DNA of 64,000 bases, from positions 186,001 to 250,000 of the forward strand of contig CAKNXK010000023.1 of NCBI GenBank assembly GCA_932182025.1, in the 5' to 3' direction. Position 1 is the first letter of the stretch, and every line of letters begins with the position of its first letter. Source of the DNA: an uncultured Candidatus Melainabacteria bacterium (lineage in GTDB: Bacteria > Cyanobacteriota > Vampirovibrionia > Gastranaerophilales > Gastranaerophilaceae). A model generated the notes under the pieces. That model saw only the letters and a program-made list of their open reading frames with translations. It ran no database searches and was not told the DNA's origin. Shown here piece after piece: positions 52,009 through 60,290 of this stretch. A program made the position numbers and the translations under genes.

Positions 52009-54210
52009 ATGGAAAAAAACGAAATAACATTTGATGAAATAAGAGAGCTTCTAAAAGAAAAATCCTACCACGCAGAAGATATAGCAGAACTTGAAAAAGC
52101 CTTTGAGTTTGCCAAAAAACTTCATGAAGGACAATTTAGAATATCAGAAGAACCATATATTATTCACCCAATGGAAGTTGTAAAGATTTTAATCAGCCTT
52201 CAAGCAGATAAACATACTTTAATGGCTGGTTTTCTTCACGATATTCTGGAAGACACTGACACAAAACCCGAAGAAATAAAAGAGCTTTTTGGAGAAGATG
52301 TACTTAATCTAGTCCAAGGTGTTACCAAACTGGGTAAATTACAGTTTAAATCAACTCAAGAACGTCAGGCTGAAAACTTCCGCAGAATGTTTATCGCAAT
52401 GGCAAGCGATGTTCGTATTATTTTCCTAAAACTTGCTGATAGACTGCATAATATGCGCACCCTGAATTATATGTCGCAGCAAAAACAACAAAAAATTGCC
52501 CAAGAAACAATCGATATCTTTGCTCCGCTTGCAAATCGTTTAGGGGTTGGTAAAATCAAAGCCGAGCTTGAAGATTTATCATTAAAATACTTACATCCTG
52601 ACCGCTATTACGAAATCGCACAGCTTGTTTCACAGAAAAAAGCTGAACGGGAAATGGCTGTTAATCTTTTAATAGAAAAAATTTCAAAAGACGTAAAAGC
52701 AAGCGGAATAAACGCAAAAATCACAGGACGTGCAAAACATTATTACAGTATCTATAAAAAAATGGAACGTCTTAATGTTGCATTCCATGACCTATATGAT
52801 ATTACAGCGGTTCGTGTAATCGTTGACACTGAAAAAGAATGTTACGAAGTTTTAGGACTAATTCACTCCCAGTTTAAACCAATTCCAGGAAGGTTCAAAG
52901 ACTACATTGCAATGCCAAAAGGAAACATGTACCAGTCCTTACACACTTCTGTAATAGGACCGCGCCAAAAACCGCTTGAGGTACAAATCCGAACTTGGGA
53001 AATGCACGATATCGCAGAATACGGTATCGCAGCCCACTGGAGATATAAAGAAAAAGGTTCAAAAAAAGCAGACTCTGCTAACGATATTAAATTCTCGTGG
53101 ATGAGAAAACTTGTTGAATACAACAAAGACACACAAAACGCAGAGGACTATGTAAACTCTGTCAAACTGGATATCTTCTCAGATCAGGTTTTTGCTTTCA
53201 CTCCGGGCGGAGACGTAATAGACTTACCGCAAAATGCCACTCCTGTTGACTTTGCATATCGTATTCACTCAGATGTAGGAAGCAAAACCGTTGGTGCACT
53301 TATTAACGGACGTATTGCACAGCTTGATACAAAACTAAAAAACGGCGACATTGTCGAAATTTTGACATCAAAAGTTTCTGCACCTCGCCTTGATTGGTTA
53401 AACTTTGTTGTAACCAAACAAGCCACATCAAAAATCAAGCAATGGTACAAGAAAAACAAACGAGAAGAGCATATTGAACTCGGTCGAGCAAACCTTGAAC
53501 ACGAACTCACAAAAGCTGTATTTGATGAATATCTTAAAAACGGAGAATTCAACAAAGTTGCTAAACAAATGAACTACGTTAATGCAGAAGACTTGTTTGC
53601 CGCTCTTGGCTATGGTGAAACAACTCTGAATAAAATTATTAACAGAGTTAAAAAGCCTCAAAAACAAGAGACAACATTCCAGCATAGACCGAGAAAAGCG
53701 TCTGAAAAAGATATCGTCGGTCTGGAAGGACTTCTTTATTCTTTTGCAAGATGCTGTTCACCAATACCGGGAGAACCGATTGTAGGTGTTGTAACCCGTT
53801 CAAAAGGTGTAAGCATTCACCGTCTGGATTGTAAAACACTGGATGATGTACCTCCTGAAAGACTTCTTGATATCCACTGGTCAGGAAATAACGTAAACAA
53901 GACATATAATACAACAATAAGAATTGAAACAGCAGAAAAATTAGGACTTTTGAAAGATGTAATCGGAGTTGTTTCCGATAACAATACAAGTATTACATCA
54001 GCAAATGTAAAAACAAAAGGTAAAGTTGGTATTATTGAACTTGGAATTGAGCTGGATAATATTTATACATTAAGAAAAGTAATGACTGCTCTTCAAGCAA
54101 TGCCTGATGTTTTCAGCGTAAAAAGAATACAAACATCACATAATTCTTTATCTCAAAACTTTACCAAGAAGCCAAATAAAAATGTGAAACGGAAAAAACC
54201 TACACACTAG
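52009..54210 (+). CDS. rel: Bifunctional (p)ppGpp synthetase/hydrolase (Rel)
   Basis: Makes and destroys the alarmone (p)ppGpp in the stringent response. 733 residues in the normal order. HD hydrolase: H53, H77-D78 and E81-D82 in GFLHDILEDTDT, all key residues present. Synthetase: GRFKDYIAMPKGNMYQSLHT and LEVQIRTWEMH. TGS: VFAFTPGGDVIDLPQNATPVDFAYRIHSDVG. Zinc-finger/helical region: SFARCCSPIPGEPIVGVVTRSKGVSIHR. C-terminal ACT: VIGVVSDNNTSITSANV. Both activities should be functional. It converges with the second RelA/SpoT-fold protein with an 11-base overlap. Confidence 0.95.
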   Translation: MEKNEITFDEIRELLKEKSYHAEDIAELEKAFEFAKKLHEGQFRISEEPYIIHPMEVVKILISLQADKHTLMAGFLHDILEDTDTKPEEIKELFGEDVLNLVQGVTKLGKLQFKSTQERQAENFRRMFIAMASDVRIIFLKLADRLHNMRTLNYMSQQKQQKIAQETIDIFAPLANRLGVGKIKAELEDLSLKYLHPDRYYEIAQLVSQKKAEREMAVNLLIEKISKDVKASGINAKITGRAKHYYSIYKKMERLNVAFHDLYDITAVRVIVDTEKECYEVLGLIHSQFKPIPGRFKDYIAMPKGNMYQSLHTSVIGPRQKPLEVQIRTWEMHDIAEYGIAAHWRYKEKGSKKADSANDIKFSWMRKLVEYNKDTQNAEDYVNSVKLDIFSDQVFAFTPGGDVIDLPQNATPVDFAYRIHSDVGSKTVGALINGRIAQLDTKLKNGDIVEILTSKVSAPRLDWLNFVVTKQATSKIKQWYKKNKREEHIELGRANLEHELTKAVFDEYLKNGEFNKVAKQMNYVNAEDLFAALGYGETTLNKIINRVKKPQKQETTFQHRPRKASEKDIVGLEGLLYSFARCCSPIPGEPIVGVVTRSKGVSIHRLDCKTLDDVPPERLLDIHWSGNNVNKTYNTTIRIETAEKLGLLKDVIGVVSDNNTSITSANVKTKGKVGIIELGIELDNIYTLRKVMTALQAMPDVFSVKRIQTSHNSLSQNFTKKPNKNVKRKKPTH

Positions 54211-55504
54211 GTTCTTTATACATTTTCTCGTATGAAGTAATTAATAATTCTAAAGCTTTATACTCACATTTGCCTGAAAGTTTTTCACAAGTATCGATAA
54301 TAGTAGTTAAACCTTTTAACCCAAATGTGTCTATAATTCTTTCAAAAATATCAATATAAACTTCTATCTCGGTAGAACAACATTTATTCGGCATTCTGTC
54401 CAAAGAACGCATAATCGTTGCCATACCTGATGTACCATGTTTATTAAAAAGATATTCTGCACGAAGCATCAAATCTTCAATTTTATTCAAATCATATTTT
54501 GCAATAGCTTTCTTCTCTTTTTTATTAAGCACTTCAGAATTTTCAACACCAAGCGGTTCAAATTTATTGCTAAAAGGAGTTACTATTGCTTGAGAATATG
54601 AATCTTGTGTATATTTTGTCATTGCAACATCTAACAATTCATGAGCCTTAACTTCTTCCGGCGTTGCATCTTCCGGCAATGGTTTTAAAGCGGTCAAATA
54701 TCTTGCAACAATCTCATATTTAGGATCAATAGCTTTTCCGTTTCTTATTTTATAAAGAAGGTTTTCAATATTTTTAACAACATGAATATTCTTAACCATT
54801 ATTTGAAGTTCTGATATTTCATCGTCTTTTGTACGCAGTGCAGAATGCACTCCTGAATACCCTGAACGACTATCAACATCAAACCAAATCTTTTTAGTTG
54901 GATTTTGAATTCTGTTAATCTCATCTCTTAAACGCTGTAAATCATTAGGTTTAAATGAATCATACGATTCAACCATTTGATTCTTTTTATATTTTGGAGC
55001 ACGTCTGTGGTACTCAACCTGAGTAACTTCTATTTCTCTATCCTGAAGCATTTGTTTAAAACGTTTATTAACTTCAGGAAAAGCTTTAGAATTATTTAGG
55101 ATAAAACAAAATCCTGAAACATCATCCATGTGCTCCAAAATAGCATCCATAGTTCCCCAGCCGTTAGTAGTTGCTTTTTCACGGATAGATCTTATGCCTT
55201 TTAATCTGTCATGCATACTAATCAATCCTTGTTCTATCAGATCTCCAAAATATTTGCTAAGAAGTTGCTTTTTTCTTTCATGAACAGGAGCTTTTATAGC
55301 TTGAATTTTCATAGCCAAATCAGCAGAAATAATATAAGCACCTTTTTCCATGCTTTTCTTACTTGGCAGCTTATCTCCTTTAAAGGATACCGTATCCTTT
55401 AACAACGGCTTTGCCATTGTTAAACCAAATCGAGGCTGAGAACTATATGCTACAGGGGCATTATTATTCGAAATTTTAAAAGGGTTTAAAGCTATAATAT
55501 TCAT
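54200..55504 (-). CDS. RelA/SpoT-fold protein with SFKG leader
   Basis: 434 residues. The leader (about 1-43) is low in complexity and ends DTVSFKG. The middle fits a RelA/SpoT nucleotidyltransferase: HDRLKGIRSIREK (R-x-K...S...K), HMDDVSGFCFIL (D-x-x-G-x-R-I, with Cys for Arg), GYSGVHSAL for GYQSLH and ELQIMV for E-V-Q-I-R-T. Neither an HD hydrolase nor TGS/ACT domains are present. The C-terminal helical region holds two similar repeats (LMLRAEYLFNKHGTSGMATIMRSLDR; IFERIIDTFGLKGLTTIIDTCEK). It faces the real rel gene. It could be an alarmone synthetase, a toxic (toxSAS-like) tRNA or nucleotide pyrophosphokinase, or an inactive relative. Confidence 0.7.
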   Translation of the reverse strand: MNIIALNPFKISNNNAPVAYSSQPRFGLTMAKPLLKDTVSFKGDKLPSKKSMEKGAYIISADLAMKIQAIKAPVHERKKQLLSKYFGDLIEQGLISMHDRLKGIRSIREKATTNGWGTMDAILEHMDDVSGFCFILNNSKAFPEVNKRFKQMLQDREIEVTQVEYHRRAPKYKKNQMVESYDSFKPNDLQRLRDEINRIQNPTKKIWFDVDSRSGYSGVHSALRTKDDEISELQIMVKNIHVVKNIENLLYKIRNGKAIDPKYEIVARYLTALKPLPEDATPEEVKAHELLDVAMTKYTQDSYSQAIVTPFSNKFEPLGVENSEVLNKKEKKAIAKYDLNKIEDLMLRAEYLFNKHGTSGMATIMRSLDRMPNKCCSTEIEVYIDIFERIIDTFGLKGLTTIIDTCEKLSGKCEYKALELLITSYEKMYKEPSV

Positions 55505-55548
55505 AACATTGAATTTAAATCCTGTAAATATTATTTTTTGCTATTTTA

Positions 55549-56202
55549 TTAAGAAATCTTTACTTTATTTTCAAAACCTGTCATTTCAGATATCTGTCTT
55601 GCCCATTCAAGAAGCATTTCATCTTCATTCATTGTATAAGAAATTGGCGTTCCAATTTTAACTGTAATATTTTTCTCACCTATTTTTTTTGCGTAACCAT
55701 CAAATCCGCAAACAGCAACCGGTACAACATCGGCATTAAATTTTTTAGAGAATAATATAAAACCCTTGGTAACATGTTCAATAACAGGTTCTTTCACGAT
55801 TTTACCCTGAGGGAAAATTCCCAATGACCAAGGCGTATTAAAGACAGCTTTAACTGATTTAAAAGTTGCAAGCTCAGGTTTTTCTCTATTTACAGCAAAA
55901 GCACCCAACGAATGAACCAAAAAACGTAAGAGTTTGTTTTCGTCTTTAAACAATTCCTGTTTTGCCATATAAGCGATATATTTATTAACAGCAACTGCTA
56001 TCAAAGGAGGATCAAGGTAAGAAACATGGTTACCTGCAAAAATTACATTTGAATTTTTAGGAATATTTTCTCTACCTTCAATTTTCAAATTGTACATAAG
56101 TTTGGATACAGGAATTACCACAAAATAAATAAAAATTTTGTAGTATAACTTTCTCCAAAAACCGTAATCTTTTTCACATCTCTTATTATAATTTTTTGTC
56201 AT
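55549..56202 (-). CDS. plsC: 1-acyl-sn-glycerol-3-phosphate acyltransferase (second of pair)
   Basis: 217 residues from ATG 56202 (GGA 8 bases upstream; a TTG at 56214 is possible). PlsC-type motifs: GNHVSYLDPPL (H-x4-D), AVNREKPEL (block II), GIFPQGKIVKEP (block III with Glu/Gly) and VVPVAVCG. It acylates lysophosphatidic acid at the inner membrane. It shares its whole layout with the next gene upstream, from which it is separated by 26 bases; they look like a tandem duplication that has diverged. Confidence 0.85.
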   Translation of the reverse strand: MTKNYNKRCEKDYGFWRKLYYKIFIYFVVIPVSKLMYNLKIEGRENIPKNSNVIFAGNHVSYLDPPLIAVAVNKYIAYMAKQELFKDENKLLRFLVHSLGAFAVNREKPELATFKSVKAVFNTPWSLGIFPQGKIVKEPVIEHVTKGFILFSKKFNADVVPVAVCGFDGYAKKIGEKNITVKIGTPISYTMNEDEMLLEWARQISEMTGFENKVKIS

Positions 56203-56228
56203 ATTATTTTCCAATAGTTTAAAATTAT

Positions 56229-56891
56229 TTAATCGTGCTCGTACTTAAATCCTGTCAATTTTTGAATAGCTTCAATCCATTGTGCAACCATATCATCTAC
56301 ATTATCAGAATATGGAATAAGTTCACCTATTTTTACTACAATTTTCCCACTGAAAGGGATTCTTTTAGCCTCTTGTGTACCGACAATTCCAACCGGTAAA
56401 ATACCGCATTTGGTGCTTTTAGCAAGCGAAGCAAAACCTTTTGTAATATTACTTATTTTTCCCGGTTCCTGACGAGTACCTTGAGGAAATATACCTAAAA
56501 CCCAATTAGTTTTCTTGATAGTTAAAACTGTTTTTATAGTCGAAACTCCCAAGTGTTCTCTATCTACTGAAAATGCACCCAGCCAATTAAGCCACCAGCG
56601 CATAAAAGGATTAACAAACAACTCTTTTTTAGCCATATATGCAACAGGTCTGTTCATCACGGCGCACATAAGCGGCGGATCAAGAGTAGAAAGATGATTT
56701 GCAGCAACAATAAATGCATTGTTTTCTGGAATATTTTCTTTACCCTGAACTTCAAGCCTATAAACAAGCTTAAACCTTATCATATACATAACATGAGTTA
56801 CTAAGAATTGGAAAAGAGTTCTCCATTTATTAAAGAATTTTTGCTCCCTTGAGGATGCATTCTTTGATTTTTTTTTCGTTTCCCCTGACAT
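56229..56891 (-). CDS. plsC: 1-acyl-sn-glycerol-3-phosphate acyltransferase (first of pair)
   Basis: 220 residues. Motifs: ANHLSTLDPPL (H-x4-D), FSVDREHLGV (block II), GIFPQGTRQEPGKIS (block III, the standard F-P-E-G-T-R shape with Gln) and GILPVGIVG. A hydrophobic N-terminal helix (WRTLFQFLVTHVMYMIRFKLV) anchors it in the membrane. One of the two paralogues may serve a different acyl donor or acceptor. Confidence 0.88.
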   Translation of the reverse strand: MSGETKKKSKNASSREQKFFNKWRTLFQFLVTHVMYMIRFKLVYRLEVQGKENIPENNAFIVAANHLSTLDPPLMCAVMNRPVAYMAKKELFVNPFMRWWLNWLGAFSVDREHLGVSTIKTVLTIKKTNWVLGIFPQGTRQEPGKISNITKGFASLAKSTKCGILPVGIVGTQEAKRIPFSGKIVVKIGELIPYSDNVDDMVAQWIEAIQKLTGFKYEHD

Positions 56892-56913
56892 ATATACTCC
56901 TTGTTATATAATA

Positions 56914-56944
56914 AAAGGATGTAATCAAATCGGTTACATCCTTT
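56914..56944 (-). terminator. Terminator of tRNA-fMet
   Basis: AAAGGATGTAA and TTACATCCTTT form an 11-bp perfect stem; on the minus strand TTTTATTATAT follows. It also separates the tRNA from the plsC pair. Confidence 0.75.
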
Positions 56945-56949
56945 AAAAT

Positions 56950-57026
<77 letters not shown>

Positions 57027-57140
57027 ATATTTGATTTTCATATCAAGGAAACTCCCTCGACATTTCTATTATGCTCCGTAAATTTAAAAAATCAAGTCCT
57101 TAATTTAATTCATATAAATGACTTCACTAAATATCAAATA

Positions 57141-57149
57141 TGATATAAT
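57141..57149 (+). promoter_or_regulatory. Extended -10 promoter of the prepilin gene
   Basis: TGATATAAT is a perfect extended -10 (TGnTATAAT), 28 bases before the ATG at 57177. AGAGG is the ribosome-binding site. Confidence 0.6.
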
Positions 57150-57176
57150 TCTAAAACAAGAAAAGAGGTGTATGAT

Positions 57177-57788
57177 ATGAAGAAATTCGGTTTTACTTTA
57201 ATGGAAATAATAGTTGCATTGGGTATTGTTGGTGTCGTAGCTGCTATATCTGCACCTATATTAAACAATTTAATACCCGACAAAGAGAAAATTGCAGTTC
57301 TAAAAACATATAAAATTATTACAGATATAAACAATGAAATAAAAGAAGATAAATCTGTCTGGCAAGAAGCTCAAGATGCAGCAAATCAAGGAATGGGATG
57401 GAGCGGAGTCTTAACAAACGGCAATGACTATCCTAATCTTGTTTTTGCGCAACTTAATACTGTACCAGACAGTCGTAGAAACACTGCCAGAGGAATTGAA
57501 TTTGATACCACTAATGGCATTCATTGGATTGTAGAAGATCCAGATAGAGGATATGGCACAATTACAGTCGATTTAATGAACGAAAAAAGAGAACACTGCA
57601 CATACAACAGTGGCAGTTGTAAAAAACCGGGAAGATTTCGCTTCCTTGTTGATGCATCAACTCTTAATATAAAACCGGGAGATCCTTTAACCGCTGCTTA
57701 TTTGGCAAATCCAAACAAGCTTAGCGACAAAAAAACAGATTACCAAACAGCAAAAGCTAACAATCCTTCAAAATATAATGAATATTAA
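57177..57788 (+). CDS. Type IV pilin-like prepilin
   Basis: 203 residues from ATG 57177. A class III signal (KKFG, then FTLMEIIVALGIVGVVAAIS) has the prepilin peptidase site after Gly and Glu at +5. One long hydrophobic helix is followed by a globular part with a single likely disulfide (EHCTYNSGSCKK). It is probably a minor pilin, or pseudopilin of type II secretion. The GTG at 57168 lacks a suitable site. No pilus assembly gene is nearby. Confidence 0.88.
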   Translation: MKKFGFTLMEIIVALGIVGVVAAISAPILNNLIPDKEKIAVLKTYKIITDINNEIKEDKSVWQEAQDAANQGMGWSGVLTNGNDYPNLVFAQLNTVPDSRRNTARGIEFDTTNGIHWIVEDPDRGYGTITVDLMNEKREHCTYNSGSCKKPGRFRFLVDASTLNIKPGDPLTAAYLANPNKLSDKKTDYQTAKANNPSKYNEY

Positions 57789-57815
57789 CATTTCTTAATA
57801 TTTCTCCTTGATTAT

Positions 57816-57844
57816 TTGTAAAAAATATATGAGCATGATATTAT
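57816..57844 (+). promoter_or_regulatory. Promoter of the GH13-like gene
   Basis: TTGTAA, a 17-base spacer and TATTAT with TGA in front (extended -10). AAGGAG is the ribosome-binding site of the gene at 57896. Confidence 0.55.
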
Positions 57845-57895
57845 CCTTATATACAAAAATCACATTCAACAATCACAAATATTCAAGGAGAAAAT

Positions 57896-60157
57896 ATGTT
57901 AGATTTTCTGTTCAAGAAGGAAACTTCTGCCAGTGAGAGCTTAAACGAGTTTTACTCAAAACTTAGAGAAATGTATTCTTTTGAGTCAATATCTCAAGAA
58001 AGAAAGGATTTCTTAAAATCAACAATGAGCAAGTTCGGATATCTGCCTTATCCGCAAATAAAAGCTTTAGAAGAATTAGCCGATGCGGAAGTCCTTTTTG
58101 CACTTGAGTCAAAGTGGGAAGCAGAAGGTGTTTTCAAAGACGGAAAATTTGAATTTGATAAAGCCAGTACTTTAGCAAGAAATAATGTTAAAAATTCAAG
58201 CTGGCTTCAAAAAGAAGGTCATAATATTAAATTAATTAACCTTGCTGCATTAGGCAACGGAAATAAAGACAGCAAAAACGGCACATTCATGGATTGGTTA
58301 AGAGAACTTCTTATCCTTCCAAGTGGAAACAAATCTAATAAAATTTTTGGAACAACAATGTATTTAATCCCGTTCCATCCTCGTGAATTTGGTTGCGCTT
58401 ATCTTCCAACAGCAAGCTGCGTAAGTCCTAATTTGGAAGACAAAGCTCTTGCAGAAAAAACAGGATTAAACGCTGATGAGCAGGTTAAATCATTTATTCA
58501 GCTAACACAGCTTGCAGGACACCCTGTAATCTATGATATTCTGCCGCAAACAGGAAGATTTTCTAAAATTGTACTTACAACTCCTGATTGTGCGAGATGG
58601 TTTGATATCAATGCTCTAATTGCAGAATTATCTAAAAATGTTGATACAACTGCAGAATCACTAAAAGATAAGTATTCTCAGGATGATTTGGCAATTGTAA
58701 GCGGTATTTATAAAAAATCACTTAAAGGCGAAAGCTATGGCGATTTAACAGAACACTATCAAAATATTTTTAATGAAATTGATGCTTTATTAAAAGATAC
58801 TAAAATTTTCCTTTCTAATTCTATGTTAGAAAAGAGTATCCAAGACAAGCTCCATAAAAAAGCCAAAAACATTATTAATAAAGTTGCAAACAATACTCGC
58901 GGTAAAAAGATGACAGAAAACGAAATCTTAAACCAAGGCGAAATTATTGGTGCATTAATTTCAGAAGGAATGTGGCCTGCTCCGGGCGGCGCTTGGTGTT
59001 CAGCAGGGGTTCCTGTATTCGACAAAATGAGCGATGGCGCAAGTTATCCAACATTCAAACACTACAAGTTTGATGGTGAAGATGTAACAAATTTTGCAAA
59101 TCTTGACTGCCAAACTCCATACTACTTTGTATGCTTGGAAAATGGCAAGTTCAATAATGATGTAGTTAAGTTCTTCATTGATTATATGAAAAACTTGCAA
59201 GAAGATTATAACTTTGACGGTTTCAGAGTTGACCATATTGACCATATTGTTGACGAAGTTTCTGAAAACGAAGGAACACCAATTAGCTACAGAGCTCCAA
59301 GAAAAGTTCTTGGTATGCTAAATTCAGCAATGAAAGAAAAAGTACCATATTTTGCAACATTAGCAGAATATATGCTTTGGGACAATTTCTACAAAGAATA
59401 CCATCAGGATATGAATTTTGATGTTCTTTGGGGCAACGATATTGTTTCACAAAGCTACAAAACTCCTGAAAACATTGCAGAAGATAATTTAGCATTAACA
59501 AACTATAACTCCGAAGCTAAAAAATCAACTCCGCTTTCAATTTTGAAAACTTATAACAATCAGGATGGAGAATTTGAAGCGATTGACAGATATCCTGCGC
59601 AATTAGGAAAAGAAGGTGCTTTGTTCAAATGGTTCAAATACAAGTTCTTACCAGGAGGAAAACTTGCTCAGAGACCTGTTATGTATGTTGATGGTGATGA
59701 ATCATTCACAAACGGCGGCATAGAAGCAGCTATCGGAGCTGAAATCTCAATGAAAAGAGAAAAAGATTATGATTTCTTCTCTAAATTTGATGCAATTGAT
59801 AGATTTGTTAAAAATTCATCTCTAATCACTGATGGAGAAGCTCATATTATCAGACAAGATGATGATGGATTTGTAGCTTGGATGATACAAAAAGAAGGTA
59901 TTAAAAACTCTATTTTAGTTATCGCAAACTACAATTCGCCAAGCGAAAAATTCTGTGAAGATGGAAACACTGTTACAAAAGAAGGACACGAAGTTTTCGA
60001 TAAAACAATTGAACTTTCTTGTGATTACTCAATTGTTTCAGAATTCAGATTTGATGGAACTGATTATATGGAAGAAAAATTCGTTGCAGCAACAAATTCT
60101 TTATCATTCGGTAAAATCATGCCTGCTGAGTTTAAGTTCTTCACAGTAATCAAATAA
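57896..60157 (+). CDS. Divergent GH13 (alpha-amylase-like) enzyme
   Basis: 753 residues without a signal peptide, so cytoplasmic. A GH13 region II is clear in NFDGFRVDHIDHIVDE (G-F-R-V-D with the nucleophile Asp). ATLAEYMLW gives a plausible region III Glu. Region I is atypical (VIYDILPQTGRFSK instead of D-x-x-x-N-H), and the usual region IV H-D is not found; NNQDGEF is a candidate substitute. An N-terminal helical domain of about 100 residues precedes the barrel, and the last 100 residues look like a beta-sandwich. It may act on glycogen or oligosaccharides together with the GT5 gene. Activity is uncertain because two motifs deviate. Confidence 0.6.
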   Translation: MLDFLFKKETSASESLNEFYSKLREMYSFESISQERKDFLKSTMSKFGYLPYPQIKALEELADAEVLFALESKWEAEGVFKDGKFEFDKASTLARNNVKNSSWLQKEGHNIKLINLAALGNGNKDSKNGTFMDWLRELLILPSGNKSNKIFGTTMYLIPFHPREFGCAYLPTASCVSPNLEDKALAEKTGLNADEQVKSFIQLTQLAGHPVIYDILPQTGRFSKIVLTTPDCARWFDINALIAELSKNVDTTAESLKDKYSQDDLAIVSGIYKKSLKGESYGDLTEHYQNIFNEIDALLKDTKIFLSNSMLEKSIQDKLHKKAKNIINKVANNTRGKKMTENEILNQGEIIGALISEGMWPAPGGAWCSAGVPVFDKMSDGASYPTFKHYKFDGEDVTNFANLDCQTPYYFVCLENGKFNNDVVKFFIDYMKNLQEDYNFDGFRVDHIDHIVDEVSENEGTPISYRAPRKVLGMLNSAMKEKVPYFATLAEYMLWDNFYKEYHQDMNFDVLWGNDIVSQSYKTPENIAEDNLALTNYNSEAKKSTPLSILKTYNNQDGEFEAIDRYPAQLGKEGALFKWFKYKFLPGGKLAQRPVMYVDGDESFTNGGIEAAIGAEISMKREKDYDFFSKFDAIDRFVKNSSLITDGEAHIIRQDDDGFVAWMIQKEGIKNSILVIANYNSPSEKFCEDGNTVTKEGHEVFDKTIELSCDYSIVSEFRFDGTDYMEEKFVAATNSLSFGKIMPAEFKFFTVIK

Positions 60158-60219
60158 ATTTTATGTTAGGAGTATAAATTTACGATTAAGTAAACTACGA
60201 TTAAGTAATAATGGGATAC

Positions 60220-60245
60220 GCCGAAATTCATGTTTCGGCTTTTTA
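60220..60245 (+). terminator. Terminator of the GH13-like gene
   Basis: GCCGAAA and TTTCGGC with T tract, 63 bases after the stop. Confidence 0.8.
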
Positions 60246-60251
60246 TTGCGT

Positions 60252-60284
60252 AAAAAAAGGGGCGACCTTCAGTCGCCCCTTTTT
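60252..60284. terminator. Second, bidirectional terminator serving pheT
   Basis: AAAAAGGGGCGAC pairs with GTCGCCCCTTTTT around CTTCA. It lies just after the pheT stop on the minus strand. Confidence 0.9.
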
Positions 60285-60290
60285 AATCTT

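Noticed and set aside
53428..53989. Long open frames antisense to rel
   Set aside because: They mirror rel codon structure, lack ribosome-binding sites and encode no recognisable protein.
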